From Ensifer adhaerens (GTDB lineage: Bacteria; Pseudomonadota; Alphaproteobacteria; Rhizobiales; Rhizobiaceae): a DNA stretch of 64,000 bases. The stretch lies in contig NZ_LGAP01000028.1 of NCBI RefSeq assembly GCF_001270265.1, positions 1 to 64,000 on the forward strand, given 5' to 3'. Positions 23,324-32,771 of this stretch are shown here, piece by piece. Positions within the stretch are counted from its first letter, which is position 1, and each line of letters begins with the position of its first letter. The translations under genes were made by a program, and so were the position numbers. The notes beneath the pieces were generated by a model. That model saw only the letters and a list, made by a program, of their open reading frames with translations. It made no database searches and was not told the DNA's origin.

Positions 23324-26300
23324 TTGGCTATCATGTTCGTGAGAGCACAGGTGATCAGTCGGAGTGCCGGACGCAGCATCATCTCCGCATCTGCCTATCG
23401 TCATCGCACTAAGATGATGGACGAACAGATCGGTAAGGAATTCCGCTACTATGGCGGGGCTGTGGAGCTGGTGCATGAAGAGCTTGCTTTGCCGGCCGAG
23501 ACACCCGCATGGCTGAAAGCGGCCATAGATGGGCGCACGGTCGCTGGTGCCAGTAAGGTGCTCTGGAACGCGGTCGACCGTTTCGAGACGCGCTGCGATG
23601 CGCAGCTTGCTCGCGAGATCATTCTCGCGCTTCCGGTGGAATTAGACCGCAAGGAGAACATAGAACTTGTGCGCGACTTCGTGCGCGAGAACCTCACGTC
23701 GCGAGGAATGGTCGCCGATTGGGTTTATCACGACAAGGACGGCAATCCGCATGTCCATATCATGGCAACGCTGCGCCCTTTGGCCGAGGAAGGGTTCGGC
23801 CCGAAGAAAGTCGCGATCGTCGGCGAAGACGGCCAGCCGGTACGCGTCAAAACGCCCGACCGACCTGAGGGGAAAATCGTTTATCGGCTGTGGGCAGGCG
23901 ACAAGGATGCGATGAAGAAGTGGAAGGTCGCCTGGGCGGAAACGGCAAGTCGCCATCTGGCGCTTGCCGGTCATGACTTCCACCTCGATGGTCGTTCCTA
24001 CGATGAACAAGGACTTCGCGGACTGGAGCAGCGGCATTTCGGTCCGGATCGTGCTGCGCTTGTTCGTAAAGGCATCGAAACGTATTTTTCACCGACGGCA
24101 TTGGCCAGGCGCTATGAGATTGCCGACCGGCTCATGGATGATCCGACCCTGTTGCTTAAGCAACTCGCCAACGAGCGATCGACCTTTAATGAGAGGGACA
24201 TCGCACGCGCGCTTCATCGCTATATCGACGATCCGATCGTCTTTGCCAATATACGCGCCAGGCTGATGGCATCGGACGATCTAGTGATACTGCAGCCACA
24301 GCGGCTAAATAGCGAAACCAGCAAAGTCGAGCGGCCGACGGTGTTCACTACGCGCGATCTGGTCAGAACCGAATATGAAATGGCACGCTTGGCAACCAAG
24401 TTGTCGAAGATGAATGGCTTCGGTGTCTCTAAGACCTGTGTTGATGCCGCCGTTGCATCACTTGGATCAGAACGCTCTGCCGCGGGTGTTAGGCTCGACG
24501 CAGAGCAAATCGACGCCGTCCGGCATGTTACCGCCGGTGGCGCCATCGCCGCGGTCGTCGGTGTGGCCGGTGCCGGTAAATCGACATTGTTAAGTGCCGC
24601 CCGTACTGTCTGGGAAGCAGAGGGGCTGCGTGTCGTCGGTGCGGCACTCGCCGGCAAGGCTGCTGAAGGATTGGAGGAAAGCTCCGGCATTCGCGCCCGC
24701 ACCATCGCCTCCTGGGAGCGTGCTTGGGAACGGGGAAACGACCTTCTCGGAAAAGGCGATGTGCTAGTCGTAGACGAGGCCGGAATGGTGTCGTCAAAAC
24801 AGATGGGGAGTTTGTTGAAGCGCATCGAGGATGCGGGCGCAAAGGCGGTGCTCGTCGGTGATGCGATGCAGCTTCAGCCGATTCAGGCGGGTGCGGCTTT
24901 CCGGGCGATTGTCGAGCGCATCAGCTCTGCGGAACTGGCTGGTGTCCGGCGGCAGAAAGAGGAATGGGCGCGTACCGCCTCTAAGCAATTTGCCCGCGGC
25001 GATGTGAAAGCGGCCCTTGCCGCTTATGGCGAACGCGGACATATCGTTAGCGCCGAGACCCGTCAGGCTGCCATCAAGCGCATTGTCATAGACTGGACAA
25101 CTGCACATCGCGAACTGGTAGCGGAGGCTGAAGGTCGCAAACTTCGTGGCGACGAATTGACTGTGCTCGCGCATACCAATGACGATGTAAAGGTGCTGAA
25201 CCGTTCTATTCGCGATGTGCTTTCGACGGATGGATTGTTATCGGACGGCAGGCCGTTCTTGACCGAGCGCGGTGTGCGGGAATTCGCGGTTGGTGACCGA
25301 ATCATCTTTCTCGAAAATGCCCGGTTCGTCGAGCCGTATGCCAAGAACCTCACTGTTCAGCACGTGAAGAACGGCATGCTCGGGACGGTTCGCTCGACGG
25401 CAGCCAGAAGTGAGACGACACTGCTCACGGTCCGGCTCGACAATGGACGCGATGTCGTTTTTGCCGAGGGTACCTATCGCAATGTCGATCATGGCTATGC
25501 CGCCACCATCCACAAAAGCCAGGGTTCGACCTTTAATCGCGCCTTCGTGCTGGCGACCGGCATGATGGACCAGCATCTGACGTATGTCGCGATGACCCGC
25601 CACCGCGATCGCGCAGATCTTTATGCCGCGCAGGAGGATTTCCAGCGGAGGCGGGAATGCGACAGAGCGCTGCGTGCCGATTACACCGACGGCGTTACCG
25701 GCGAGCTTGTCGAAACAGGTTTTGCGAAGTTTCGCGCGCGCGATGATGTAGGTTCAAGTCCCTATGCCGATCTTCGTATTGAAGACGGAATGACCCATCG
25801 TCTGTGGGGCGTCAGCCTGCCGAAGGCGCTAGAGGATGGCGGAGTGCAGGTCGGCGACACCGTAATGCTTCGAAAGGACGGGACAGAAAAGGTCACGGTC
25901 AAGGTTTCGGTCATCGGTGAAGACCCTGGCACAAGGCGCTTCGAAGAGCGTGTTGTCGAGCGCAACGTCTGGACGGCGGGGTTGATCGAGAAGGCAGAGG
26001 ACCGACAACGCCGGATTGCCAGGGAAAACCGTTTGCCGGACCTATTTCCGCAGTTGGTTGAACGGCTCTCGCGTTCGGGCGGAAAAACGACCACGCTCGA
26101 TTACGTGACGGAGGATGCATACCGATCACTGGCAGACGACTTCGCGCGGCGCCGCGGAATTGAGGTTGTTTCCGGCTGGAGCCTGGTTGAGAAAGCCTTT
26201 CGTGCGCTGAGCTGGGTTTCCGATCAGCGTGGTCGTGTGGTCCAGCTTTGGCAACGAGCAAACGCCGCGCTTGACATTGCGACTGAGCATTCCGAACGCA

Positions 26301-27922
26301 TTGAGGCAAGCAGCAGTGCAGCCAAGCGGCAAGCTCCTAAGATCGCTACGGATGGCGATCCGGCATTACTCCCGGCAACGATGTCGTTCTCGCGGACACT
26401 CGAGGAGGATGCACGTCTTACCCATCTCGCATCACCTGCCTGGGCAGAGCGGGAAGCGATCATCATGCCTTTGCTCAAGCGGATTTACCGCGACCCGGCG
26501 GCCGCGCTTGCGCGGTTGAACGAGCAAACCTCGAATACCGCCAGGGATCCGCAGCTGATCGCAGACGGGCTTACTCGGTCGCCAAAAGGACTCGGGAACC
26601 TGCGTGGCGGCGAGAACCTTGTCGACGGTCAAGCGGCCCGGAAGGAGAGGGCGGTGGCATTATCAGCTGTGCCAGAGCTCGCGCTTTTGGCGCGAGCCCA
26701 AGCGACGGAGTTTCGCAGACAAGAAGCGCGCTTCCTCAACCGCGAGCGGATGCGCAGATTGCATATGGGCTTCTTTGTTCCGGCACTTTCCGAAAACGCA
26801 AGAGCGCGGCTTCTGGAGATCGAACTGGCCGGGGCGAAAGGGGGGGATGAAGCTTATCGGTCCGCTTTCCGGATCGCCACGCAGGATCGCTCAATAGTCC
26901 AGGAGGTCAAGGCCATCGACGAGGCCCTGACCCGTCGGTTCGGGTGGCTTGCGTTTTCCGACAAGGCAGATGGATTCGCTAAGCGCGACACGGCGATGCG
27001 AATGCCGGAAAGCATGGTGGAAGAAAAGCAGGTCGAACTGACAGCGCTGTTTTCGGGCGTTAGACGTTTTGCGGCAGAGCAGCGCATGATCGAAAAACGC
27101 GAGCCCGCTCAACTCATCGCGCCGGCAGCATTTGCTCCGCAATATGCGGTCGCGCGCCTGCCAATGCTGCCAGCTGCAACCGAATTCAAGACACGTGTGG
27201 AGGATGAGGCGCGGCTGAAGGCGGTGGAGGTATTGCACTATAGGCAAGAGAGGGCGGGACTCGGCCGGGACGCAGTTCGGATCTGGCGCGATCCGGCCGC
27301 CGCGGTCGCGACGATCGAAAGCCTTGTAACAAAGAAGATCGACCCCGAACGCATTGTCCATGCCGTTGTCGCTGATCCCGCCGCCTATGGTGCATTGCGT
27401 GGCTCGGACAGGGTGTTGGACAGGTTCCTGGCAGCAGGACGAGAGCATCGGGAAGCATTGCAGTCTGTCACTACCGCTGCCGCCTGCATTCGCGCAATGG
27501 GGCGTTCCTACGCCGCCGCCTACGAGGCGGAGTTGTTGGCAGTCAGCACTGAGCGAAACCGCATGACCGTCGCTATCCCCGGGCTGACCAAAGAAGCCGA
27601 GAGCGAACTCCGTCGCTTGACGGAACAGACGGCGATGAATGCGAAGCATCTAGCGCGGAAGGTCCGGGCGCTTAAACCGGAGATCCGTGCGGAGTTCGCA
27701 ACCGTCTGTAAGGCGCTCGATGCACGTTTCGGACCGGGGGCACTCACCCGCGGCGACAGCGATGCGATTAAAGTGGTGCCGAAATCGCAATGGGCGGCAT
27801 TTGAGGCGATGCGCCATCGTCTGCGCTGGCTTCAGCGGGCCACTGGCGCCTACCAAGCAGAAGAGGCAAGCGTCGAGCGCCAGCGCCGCGCGATCGACCA
27901 GGCACGAAGCCCCCCGCTATAG
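23324..27922 (+). CDS. traA: TraA relaxase-helicase (MobQ, Ti/pSym type)
   Basis: Start chosen at TTG 23324 (GAGGAG upstream) to give the family N-terminus MAIMFVRAQVISRSAGRSII; earlier frame sequence lies in the oriT region. The product has 1,532 residues. The relaxase domain covers about 1-230, with His143 and His145 in PHVHIMATLRP as the metal-binding motif. The helicase part has Walker A at 413-421 (GVAGAGKST), Walker B with Asp484-Glu485 (VLVVDEAGMVSS) and later motifs DHGYAATIHKSQGST and YVAMTRHRDRADLYAA. About 700 residues follow that are longer than in Ti TraA (about 1,100 in total), as in symbiotic-plasmid TraA proteins. TraA nicks oriT, stays bound to the 5' end and unwinds the strand. 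Confidence 0.93.
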   Translation: MAIMFVRAQVISRSAGRSIISASAYRHRTKMMDEQIGKEFRYYGGAVELVHEELALPAETPAWLKAAIDGRTVAGASKVLWNAVDRFETRCDAQLAREIILALPVELDRKENIELVRDFVRENLTSRGMVADWVYHDKDGNPHVHIMATLRPLAEEGFGPKKVAIVGEDGQPVRVKTPDRPEGKIVYRLWAGDKDAMKKWKVAWAETASRHLALAGHDFHLDGRSYDEQGLRGLEQRHFGPDRAALVRKGIETYFSPTALARRYEIADRLMDDPTLLLKQLANERSTFNERDIARALHRYIDDPIVFANIRARLMASDDLVILQPQRLNSETSKVERPTVFTTRDLVRTEYEMARLATKLSKMNGFGVSKTCVDAAVASLGSERSAAGVRLDAEQIDAVRHVTAGGAIAAVVGVAGAGKSTLLSAARTVWEAEGLRVVGAALAGKAAEGLEESSGIRARTIASWERAWERGNDLLGKGDVLVVDEAGMVSSKQMGSLLKRIEDAGAKAVLVGDAMQLQPIQAGAAFRAIVERISSAELAGVRRQKEEWARTASKQFARGDVKAALAAYGERGHIVSAETRQAAIKRIVIDWTTAHRELVAEAEGRKLRGDELTVLAHTNDDVKVLNRSIRDVLSTDGLLSDGRPFLTERGVREFAVGDRIIFLENARFVEPYAKNLTVQHVKNGMLGTVRSTAARSETTLLTVRLDNGRDVVFAEGTYRNVDHGYAATIHKSQGSTFNRAFVLATGMMDQHLTYVAMTRHRDRADLYAAQEDFQRRRECDRALRADYTDGVTGELVETGFAKFRARDDVGSSPYADLRIEDGMTHRLWGVSLPKALEDGGVQVGDTVMLRKDGTEKVTVKVSVIGEDPGTRRFEERVVERNVWTAGLIEKAEDRQRRIARENRLPDLFPQLVERLSRSGGKTTTLDYVTEDAYRSLADDFARRRGIEVVSGWSLVEKAFRALSWVSDQRGRVVQLWQRANAALDIATEHSERIEASSSAAKRQAPKIATDGDPALLPATMSFSRTLEEDARLTHLASPAWAEREAIIMPLLKRIYRDPAAALARLNEQTSNTARDPQLIADGLTRSPKGLGNLRGGENLVDGQAARKERAVALSAVPELALLARAQATEFRRQEARFLNRERMRRLHMGFFVPALSENARARLLEIELAGAKGGDEAYRSAFRIATQDRSIVQEVKAIDEALTRRFGWLAFSDKADGFAKRDTAMRMPESMVEEKQVELTALFSGVRRFAAEQRMIEKREPAQLIAPAAFAPQYAVARLPMLPAATEFKTRVEDEARLKAVEVLHYRQERAGLGRDAVRIWRDPAAAVATIESLVTKKIDPERIVHAVVADPAAYGALRGSDRVLDRFLAAGREHREALQSVTTAAACIRAMGRSYAAAYEAELLAVSTERNRMTVAIPGLTKEAESELRRLTEQTAMNAKHLARKVRALKPEIRAEFATVCKALDARFGPGALTRGDSDAIKVVPKSQWAAFEAMRHRLRWLQRATGAYQAEEASVERQRRAIDQARSPPL

Positions 27923-28345
27923 GGTGTCATTGGCCGGCACGAGTATGTAAATTGACAAGATCGGCTCGTCGAAATTGCAATTCGGATCTAGAGAATCGAA
28001 GCGCATTTTCCGATCAAGCGGCAGTCTTCGACACCGAAGGCGTCGGCGGCCCGGAGGCGAACGCGCTTGCCAGATTAGGCCGTAGGGAGCCGCAGAGCCG
28101 CACATGACGATGACCCGGCGTATCAACGCCGGGACCCTTTCTCGTGGATCAAATCACGCAGGTTTTGCGGCATTGACGGAAGCGGTCTTTAAAAAGCTGT
28201 CGCCGTGCCCGAAGGCACACCGCGTTCTGGCCCGAGCTCTAAAAAACGTCGGGCGATGTTGCTGCTGCGAAGCTCTCCGAAGCCGATTGCGCGCAATCCC
28301 CGCGCCGAAATTCTCCGCTGCAGCCAAACTCGGTGCCGGCGATTG
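27923..28345. other. Intergenic stretch after traA, with one hairpin
   Basis: No credible gene was found. The stretch holds a perfect eight-pair stem (CCCGGCGT 28114-28121 with ACGCCGGG 28126-28133, four-base loop) followed by acccttt. It could end traA transcription about 190 bases downstream of its stop. Confidence 0.5.
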
Positions 28346-28588
28346 TTAGCGCCGCGCCCCGCGGCTGTTCGCGGGCTCCAGCCCTTTGCCGCGATAGGCC
28401 ACCGGGATGCCCAGCGTCTCATGGGCCGTGGCCAATGTTTCGAGCCAGGTCGCCAGTTCCGCCGGTACCTTTTCGTCGCCCGTCTCCATCGCCTCAATCC
28501 ACGCCAGATTGCAATGAAGGGCGCTTGCGAGATTGATGGGCGTCCAGCGAAGGGTAAGCAGGCATTGGGTAAATCGTGCGGGGGTCAT
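28346..28588 (-). CDS. Small XRE-like helix-turn-helix protein, 80 aa
   Basis: The ATG at 28588 gives 80 residues; a TTG at 28600 is possible. The sequence MTPARFTQCLLTLRWTPINL, then ASALHCNLAWIEAMETGDEK and VPAELATWLETLATAHETLG follows the layout of short Cro/C1-type domains that replace the usual Q-x-x-A signature (WTPINLASALHCNLAWIEAMETG). Such genes commonly follow traA on rhizobial plasmids. A DNA-binding role in local regulation is plausible; the target is unknown. It is not clearly part of any operon. Confidence 0.65.
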   Translation of the reverse strand: MTPARFTQCLLTLRWTPINLASALHCNLAWIEAMETGDEKVPAELATWLETLATAHETLGIPVAYRGKGLEPANSRGARR

Positions 28589-28859
28589 GTCAGTGCTCAA
28601 GATTGCGGAGGCGTTTGCTCAATGAGGCTTTACACGCAGAAATGAGTCAAGGTGATGACTTGTCGCGCCACGATCATGTGATCAGGTCGCCGATCCACAG
28701 CGATCGTCGGGATCGCGCAAAACCTGCGGTGGTCGGTGCGCGCGGTGCCTAACTTGCGTTTGTCGGCGCTGGCCGGTAATGCCGATGAGGATGGCAGACA
28801 ATAGCGACTCGCGCAGCGCGAGCGGGCATGAGGACAGCCAAGACCGGGGCGATTGACCG
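28589..28859. other. Junction between the transfer region and the trkH/exo region
   Basis: I see no gene, repeat or tRNA-like sequence marking an integration boundary here. The trkH start has only a weak ribosome-binding site, so its promoter probably lies in the last 100 bases. Confidence 0.4.
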
Positions 28860-30314
28860 TTGAACGCGACCATTTACCAGTCCGCCATCAACATTGCCGC
28901 AAAGGTCGGCCTCTATCTCTCGCTGACGATGTTCATCCCGGCATTGGTCGATCTCTATTTCGGCCATCCGGACTGGAAGGTCTTCGCCGTTTCGGCGTGC
29001 CTGATGGGCAGTCTTTCGCTTGTGACCGTGGCGGCAACGCAAGGCGGACCGCCGCCGTTCAATCGTAAGATGGGCTTTCTCCTCGTCAATCTCCTTTGGC
29101 TCGTCGTTTCCTTTGTCGGTGCCGTTCCCTTCTGGCTATCGTCGGTCAATCTCGATTTTGCCGAGGCGCTGTTCGAATCGGTGTCGGGCATTACCACGAC
29201 GGGCTCAACTGTGATCGCCGGCCTGGACAACGCGCCACCGGGCATCCTCGTGTGGCGTTCGCTGCTTCACTGGCTTGGCGGTATCGGGATCGTGGCGCTC
29301 GGGCTGTTCGTCATGCCGTATCTGCGTGTCGGCGGGCTGTCCTTCTTCAAGATGGAATCGTCCGATACCACCGAGAAACCATTCGCGCGCATCGTCACTT
29401 TCACCCGCGCCTTCGTGCTGATCTACATCGTCCTGACGGTCACCTGTGCGATCATCTACGGCTATCTCGGAATGAACCGCTTCGATGCGATCAATCAAGC
29501 GATGTCGACGATTGCGACAGGCGGTTTTTCCACCCACGACGCCTCACTCGGCTATTTCAACAGCCTGCCGATCCTATGGGTCGCGACGTTCTTCATGACG
29601 GTCAGCAGTCTGCCGTTTTCGGTGCTGATCATCTTCATCGTGCGCGGGCGACTGGACACGCTGAAGGATCCGCAGATCATCGTGTTTCTGTCGTACCTGA
29701 CGGTGCTCGCAATCGCCGCCAGCCTGTTTCAACGGCTGGAAAACGGTGTCGCATTCCATGAAGCGCTGGCGCATTCGTTCTTTACCGTGTCATCGATCCT
29801 GTCGACCACCGGCTTTGCCAGCGATGATTATATGCTGTGGGGCGACTTCATCGTCGCGCTCGCCTTTGCCGCGACCTTCATGGGCGGGTGCTCCGGATCG
29901 ACGGCCGGCGGGATGAAAGCTTATCGCTTCATCATCATCTTCAATTCCATTCGGGCCGGGCTCTACAAGCTCATCTACCCGAACGCGATCCACACGGTTC
30001 GCTACGGCAAGGCACTGGTCGATATCGACGTGCAGCGGACCGTCTTTTTGTTTTTCACGGCCTATATGATGATCTGGGCCTTTGGCAGCCTCGCCATGGG
30101 TGCATTCGGCTACGACCTGCTGACATCGGCGTCGGCCATCGCGACGGCCCTTTCAAACGTCGGTGCAGGGCTTGGCCCGATCATCGGGCCGGCCGGAAAC
30201 TTCTCCACCTTGTCCGATCCGGCGCTCTATCTGTTGTCGATCATGATGCTGCTCGGGCGTCTTGAGATCCTGACCGTTCTGGTCGTCCTGACGCCGTTGT
30301 TCTGGAAGGATTAG
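28860..30314 (+). CDS. trkH: TrkH-family potassium uptake channel
   Basis: The product has 484 residues from a TTG at 28860. It has about ten to twelve membrane segments and the four pore-loop pattern of Trk/Ktr proteins: SVSGITTTGSTVI, STIATGGFSTHD, SSILSTTGFASDDY and ATALSNVGAGLGPIIG, with the conserved filter glycines. Typical TrkH segments such as WRSLLHWLGGIGIVALGLFV and FMGGCSGSTAGGMKAYRFII are also clear. TrkH moves K+ with TrkA as cytoplasmic gating partner; no trkA is in the window. It converges on exoP and is separated from it by a short hairpin. In S. meliloti the exo cluster has other neighbours here, so this junction is strain- or lineage-specific. Confidence 0.9.
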   Translation: MNATIYQSAINIAAKVGLYLSLTMFIPALVDLYFGHPDWKVFAVSACLMGSLSLVTVAATQGGPPPFNRKMGFLLVNLLWLVVSFVGAVPFWLSSVNLDFAEALFESVSGITTTGSTVIAGLDNAPPGILVWRSLLHWLGGIGIVALGLFVMPYLRVGGLSFFKMESSDTTEKPFARIVTFTRAFVLIYIVLTVTCAIIYGYLGMNRFDAINQAMSTIATGGFSTHDASLGYFNSLPILWVATFFMTVSSLPFSVLIIFIVRGRLDTLKDPQIIVFLSYLTVLAIAASLFQRLENGVAFHEALAHSFFTVSSILSTTGFASDDYMLWGDFIVALAFAATFMGGCSGSTAGGMKAYRFIIIFNSIRAGLYKLIYPNAIHTVRYGKALVDIDVQRTVFLFFTAYMMIWAFGSLAMGAFGYDLLTSASAIATALSNVGAGLGPIIGPAGNFSTLSDPALYLLSIMMLLGRLEILTVLVVLTPLFWKD

Positions 30315-30317
30315 GAG

Positions 30318-30338
30318 AGCCCAAGCGGGTTGGGCTCC
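30318..30338. terminator. Bidirectional hairpin between trkH and exoP
   Basis: GAGCCCAA (30318-30325) pairs with TTGGGCTC (30331-30338) around a five-base loop in the 30-base gap between the two convergent stop codons. It lacks a T-tract on either side, so termination may be partial. Confidence 0.65.
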
Positions 30339-30344
30339 GGGCGC

Positions 30345-32702
30345 CTAGATCGGCTCCGCCTCGCGCCGGGTAGCGGCGTTGTCGACGTAGTATTTCTCAA
30401 AGCGGTGGCGATATTGTTCGGCGGCGCCGAAATCGCTGTACTTCGCCAGTTCGCGCATGTCCGTCTTGTTGAGAATGACGCCGAGGATCTTGGCGTTGAT
30501 CTGCGGCTCGGCGTGGAGCAGGTCGCGCACGAGCCGTGACGGTGTGCGGCCCCATTCGGCCACGTAGATGAAACCGTCGGCAAGCGGCGAAAACGCCTTG
30601 GCATCGACGACAGGGGCGAGTGCTGCGAGGTCGACGATAACATAGTCGAAGGACTTGCGTGCGTTCTCGATGAGGCCTGCCATGGCCTGCGAGGCGAGCA
30701 GCTCATGGCTGTCATGCGGGTAGTGGCTGCTCGCTTCGCCGCCGACCGGGAAGATGGCAAGCTTCGTCTGATGGTCGATCTTGATGCCGGCCGGCCATGA
30801 TGTCTCTCCGGTCAGCGCTTCGACAAGCCCGGTCTTCGGCGCCGGCGTGATCATCTTGCTCAGGCCAGGCTTGCGGATATCCGCATCGATCAGCAGCGTT
30901 CGCTTGCCGCTGGCGGCGAGAAGGGCGGCAAAATTGGCCGCCACGATCGATTTGCCCTCATCGGGAACGGCGGAAACGATGCCGACCACACGGCAGGCGT
31001 TTCCATGCAGCATCTGGTCACAGGCGAGCTTGGCGTTGCGGAACGTCTCGGTAAAGGAGGAGCGCGGCGCGTCGAGCACGATGCGACTGACGCGTTCGAA
31101 GGGCACCGGTTCCGGTATCGGTTGCGGTGGTGCCTTGTCCTTCACCAGCCGAGCGCGCATGTGGTCCGCGGCTGTCGGCGCGCGTGGGCCGATCAGTGGG
31201 ACATAGCCGAGCGACCGGTGCCCGAGGATAGAGCGCACGTCGCCTTCGAGACGGAACGTCCGCTCCCGGAATTCCTGAAACGCGGCAAAAGCGCCACCCG
31301 CCATCATGCCGAGCACGGCCGACAAAGCCAGGATCATCGTCTTCTTTGGGCTTGACGGTGAAACGGGCACGCCCGCTTCGGAAATCACCCGCGCCTTGGC
31401 GATCGGGAAAGAACGCTGCTGTGCCGCTTGCTCGTAGCGACCGAGATAGGATTCGTAGAGCGTCTTCAGAGCCGCGGCCTTCTGCTCGAGTTCGCGCAAG
31501 TGTACGAGCGATCGGTTTGCGTCGGAGTTCCGACCGGTGGTTCCCTCGATGTTTTCGCGCAGCGAGGCTTCGCGTGATCGCGCGACTTCGTATTCATTGC
31601 GATAGCTTGAGGTCAGCTGCTGCAGTTCCTGGTAGATCTGGCGGCCGATATCGTTCTTCTCGGACCGCAGCGATACGGCCTGCGGATGATCCGCGCCAAA
31701 ACTCTGGGTCACTTCCTGCTCGCGCTTGCCGACAGCGAGATAGCGGGTCCTGAGGTCACGGATCACCGAGTTGTCGCCGTCCTTCGACGAGATCGTCGCG
31801 TTGTCGACGGCTTTCTCCGGGCCTTGTTCGACGATTGCCTGAAACTGCTTGTAGCGGGCCGAAGCGGTGGCCGTATCGGCCTGGGCAATGATGAGCTGGC
31901 TGTTCAGGTCCGAGAGTTGCTGTTCCGACATAAGCTCGCCCCGCGCCGAAGTCAGCCCGTTGTCGGTGCGGAATTGCTCCACCTCCAGCGAAGCGACCTG
32001 CGATCGCTGCCTAAGGTCGGCCAAGCGCTCCTGCAGCCACACGGATGCCCGTTCGGTCGCCTCGAAATTGGCGTTCAACTGGTCGGTCAGATAGGAATCG
32101 GCATAGGCGCGCACCACTTGTGCCGCCAGCTGCGGATCGCTCGAGCGGTAGGAAAGGGCGACGACTGAGCTTCGCGACACGCGTTCGACAGCGAGGCCCT
32201 GCTGGATGAGCGCCGCCGCCTTCTGTCGCCGTCCGCTGCGCGCTGCCTCTTCCGATACCTCAGGACCGCCAGTAAACACGCCGGTGATCGTTTTCATCCA
32301 GTCCTTGACGACGCCGAAAGGTGAGCGCGGCGGATTGAGGATCGCGTCGTTGTCGGCAAGGTTGATCTTGTCGACAACCCGCAGTGCCAATTCGCCGGAT
32401 TTGAGGATCTCTACCGCGCTTGCAATCTGGGTGTCGAGCATCTGACTGTTTTGCGGCGAAGCCTCCTCTTCCGCGTATTTGGAGAGGTTTTCGTCGAGCA
32501 GGATCTGCGTCATCGACGTATAGTTCGGCGTGGCGAAAAGCAGGTAAACGCCGCCGAGCACGACGAACAGGGCGACGAATAGCCCGACTGTCTTGCCGCG
32601 GCGAACGGCCACCGAAAAAAGCCGGTCGAGATCGATGAAGCCATCGGATTCCTCGGCTTCCCGGGGCAGGACGCTACTGAACGGTAGACTTCTTTGTTTC
32701 AT
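30345..32702 (-). CDS. exoP: ExoP, succinoglycan chain-length co-polymerase and tyrosine autokinase
   Basis: The product has 785 residues, the length expected of ExoP. The N-terminal Wzz domain is framed by a helix at 38-57 (VGLFVALFVVLGGVYLLF) and a second one after the proline-rich PSSPKKTMILALSAVLGMMA. A long periplasmic coiled coil lies between them. The C-terminal BY-kinase has Walker A VSAVPDEGKS with Lys584 and Walker A' LLIDADIRKP (Asp606/Asp608). The C-terminus carries the tyrosine cluster KYSDFGAAEQYRHRFEKYY that is autophosphorylated. ExoP sets polymer length together with ExoQ and ExoT. It is the last gene of a minus-strand operon running from exoK or exoH. Confidence 0.95.
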   Translation of the reverse strand: MKQRSLPFSSVLPREAEESDGFIDLDRLFSVAVRRGKTVGLFVALFVVLGGVYLLFATPNYTSMTQILLDENLSKYAEEEASPQNSQMLDTQIASAVEILKSGELALRVVDKINLADNDAILNPPRSPFGVVKDWMKTITGVFTGGPEVSEEAARSGRRQKAAALIQQGLAVERVSRSSVVALSYRSSDPQLAAQVVRAYADSYLTDQLNANFEATERASVWLQERLADLRQRSQVASLEVEQFRTDNGLTSARGELMSEQQLSDLNSQLIIAQADTATASARYKQFQAIVEQGPEKAVDNATISSKDGDNSVIRDLRTRYLAVGKREQEVTQSFGADHPQAVSLRSEKNDIGRQIYQELQQLTSSYRNEYEVARSREASLRENIEGTTGRNSDANRSLVHLRELEQKAAALKTLYESYLGRYEQAAQQRSFPIAKARVISEAGVPVSPSSPKKTMILALSAVLGMMAGGAFAAFQEFRERTFRLEGDVRSILGHRSLGYVPLIGPRAPTAADHMRARLVKDKAPPQPIPEPVPFERVSRIVLDAPRSSFTETFRNAKLACDQMLHGNACRVVGIVSAVPDEGKSIVAANFAALLAASGKRTLLIDADIRKPGLSKMITPAPKTGLVEALTGETSWPAGIKIDHQTKLAIFPVGGEASSHYPHDSHELLASQAMAGLIENARKSFDYVIVDLAALAPVVDAKAFSPLADGFIYVAEWGRTPSRLVRDLLHAEPQINAKILGVILNKTDMRELAKYSDFGAAEQYRHRFEKYYVDNAATRREAEPI

Positions 32703-32771
32703 TGGGTCGCTCTGTCCGTTTCCATACAGTCTATCGGCCGGCGCCCCTTATTCGGGGCGCCGGAACCGGGC

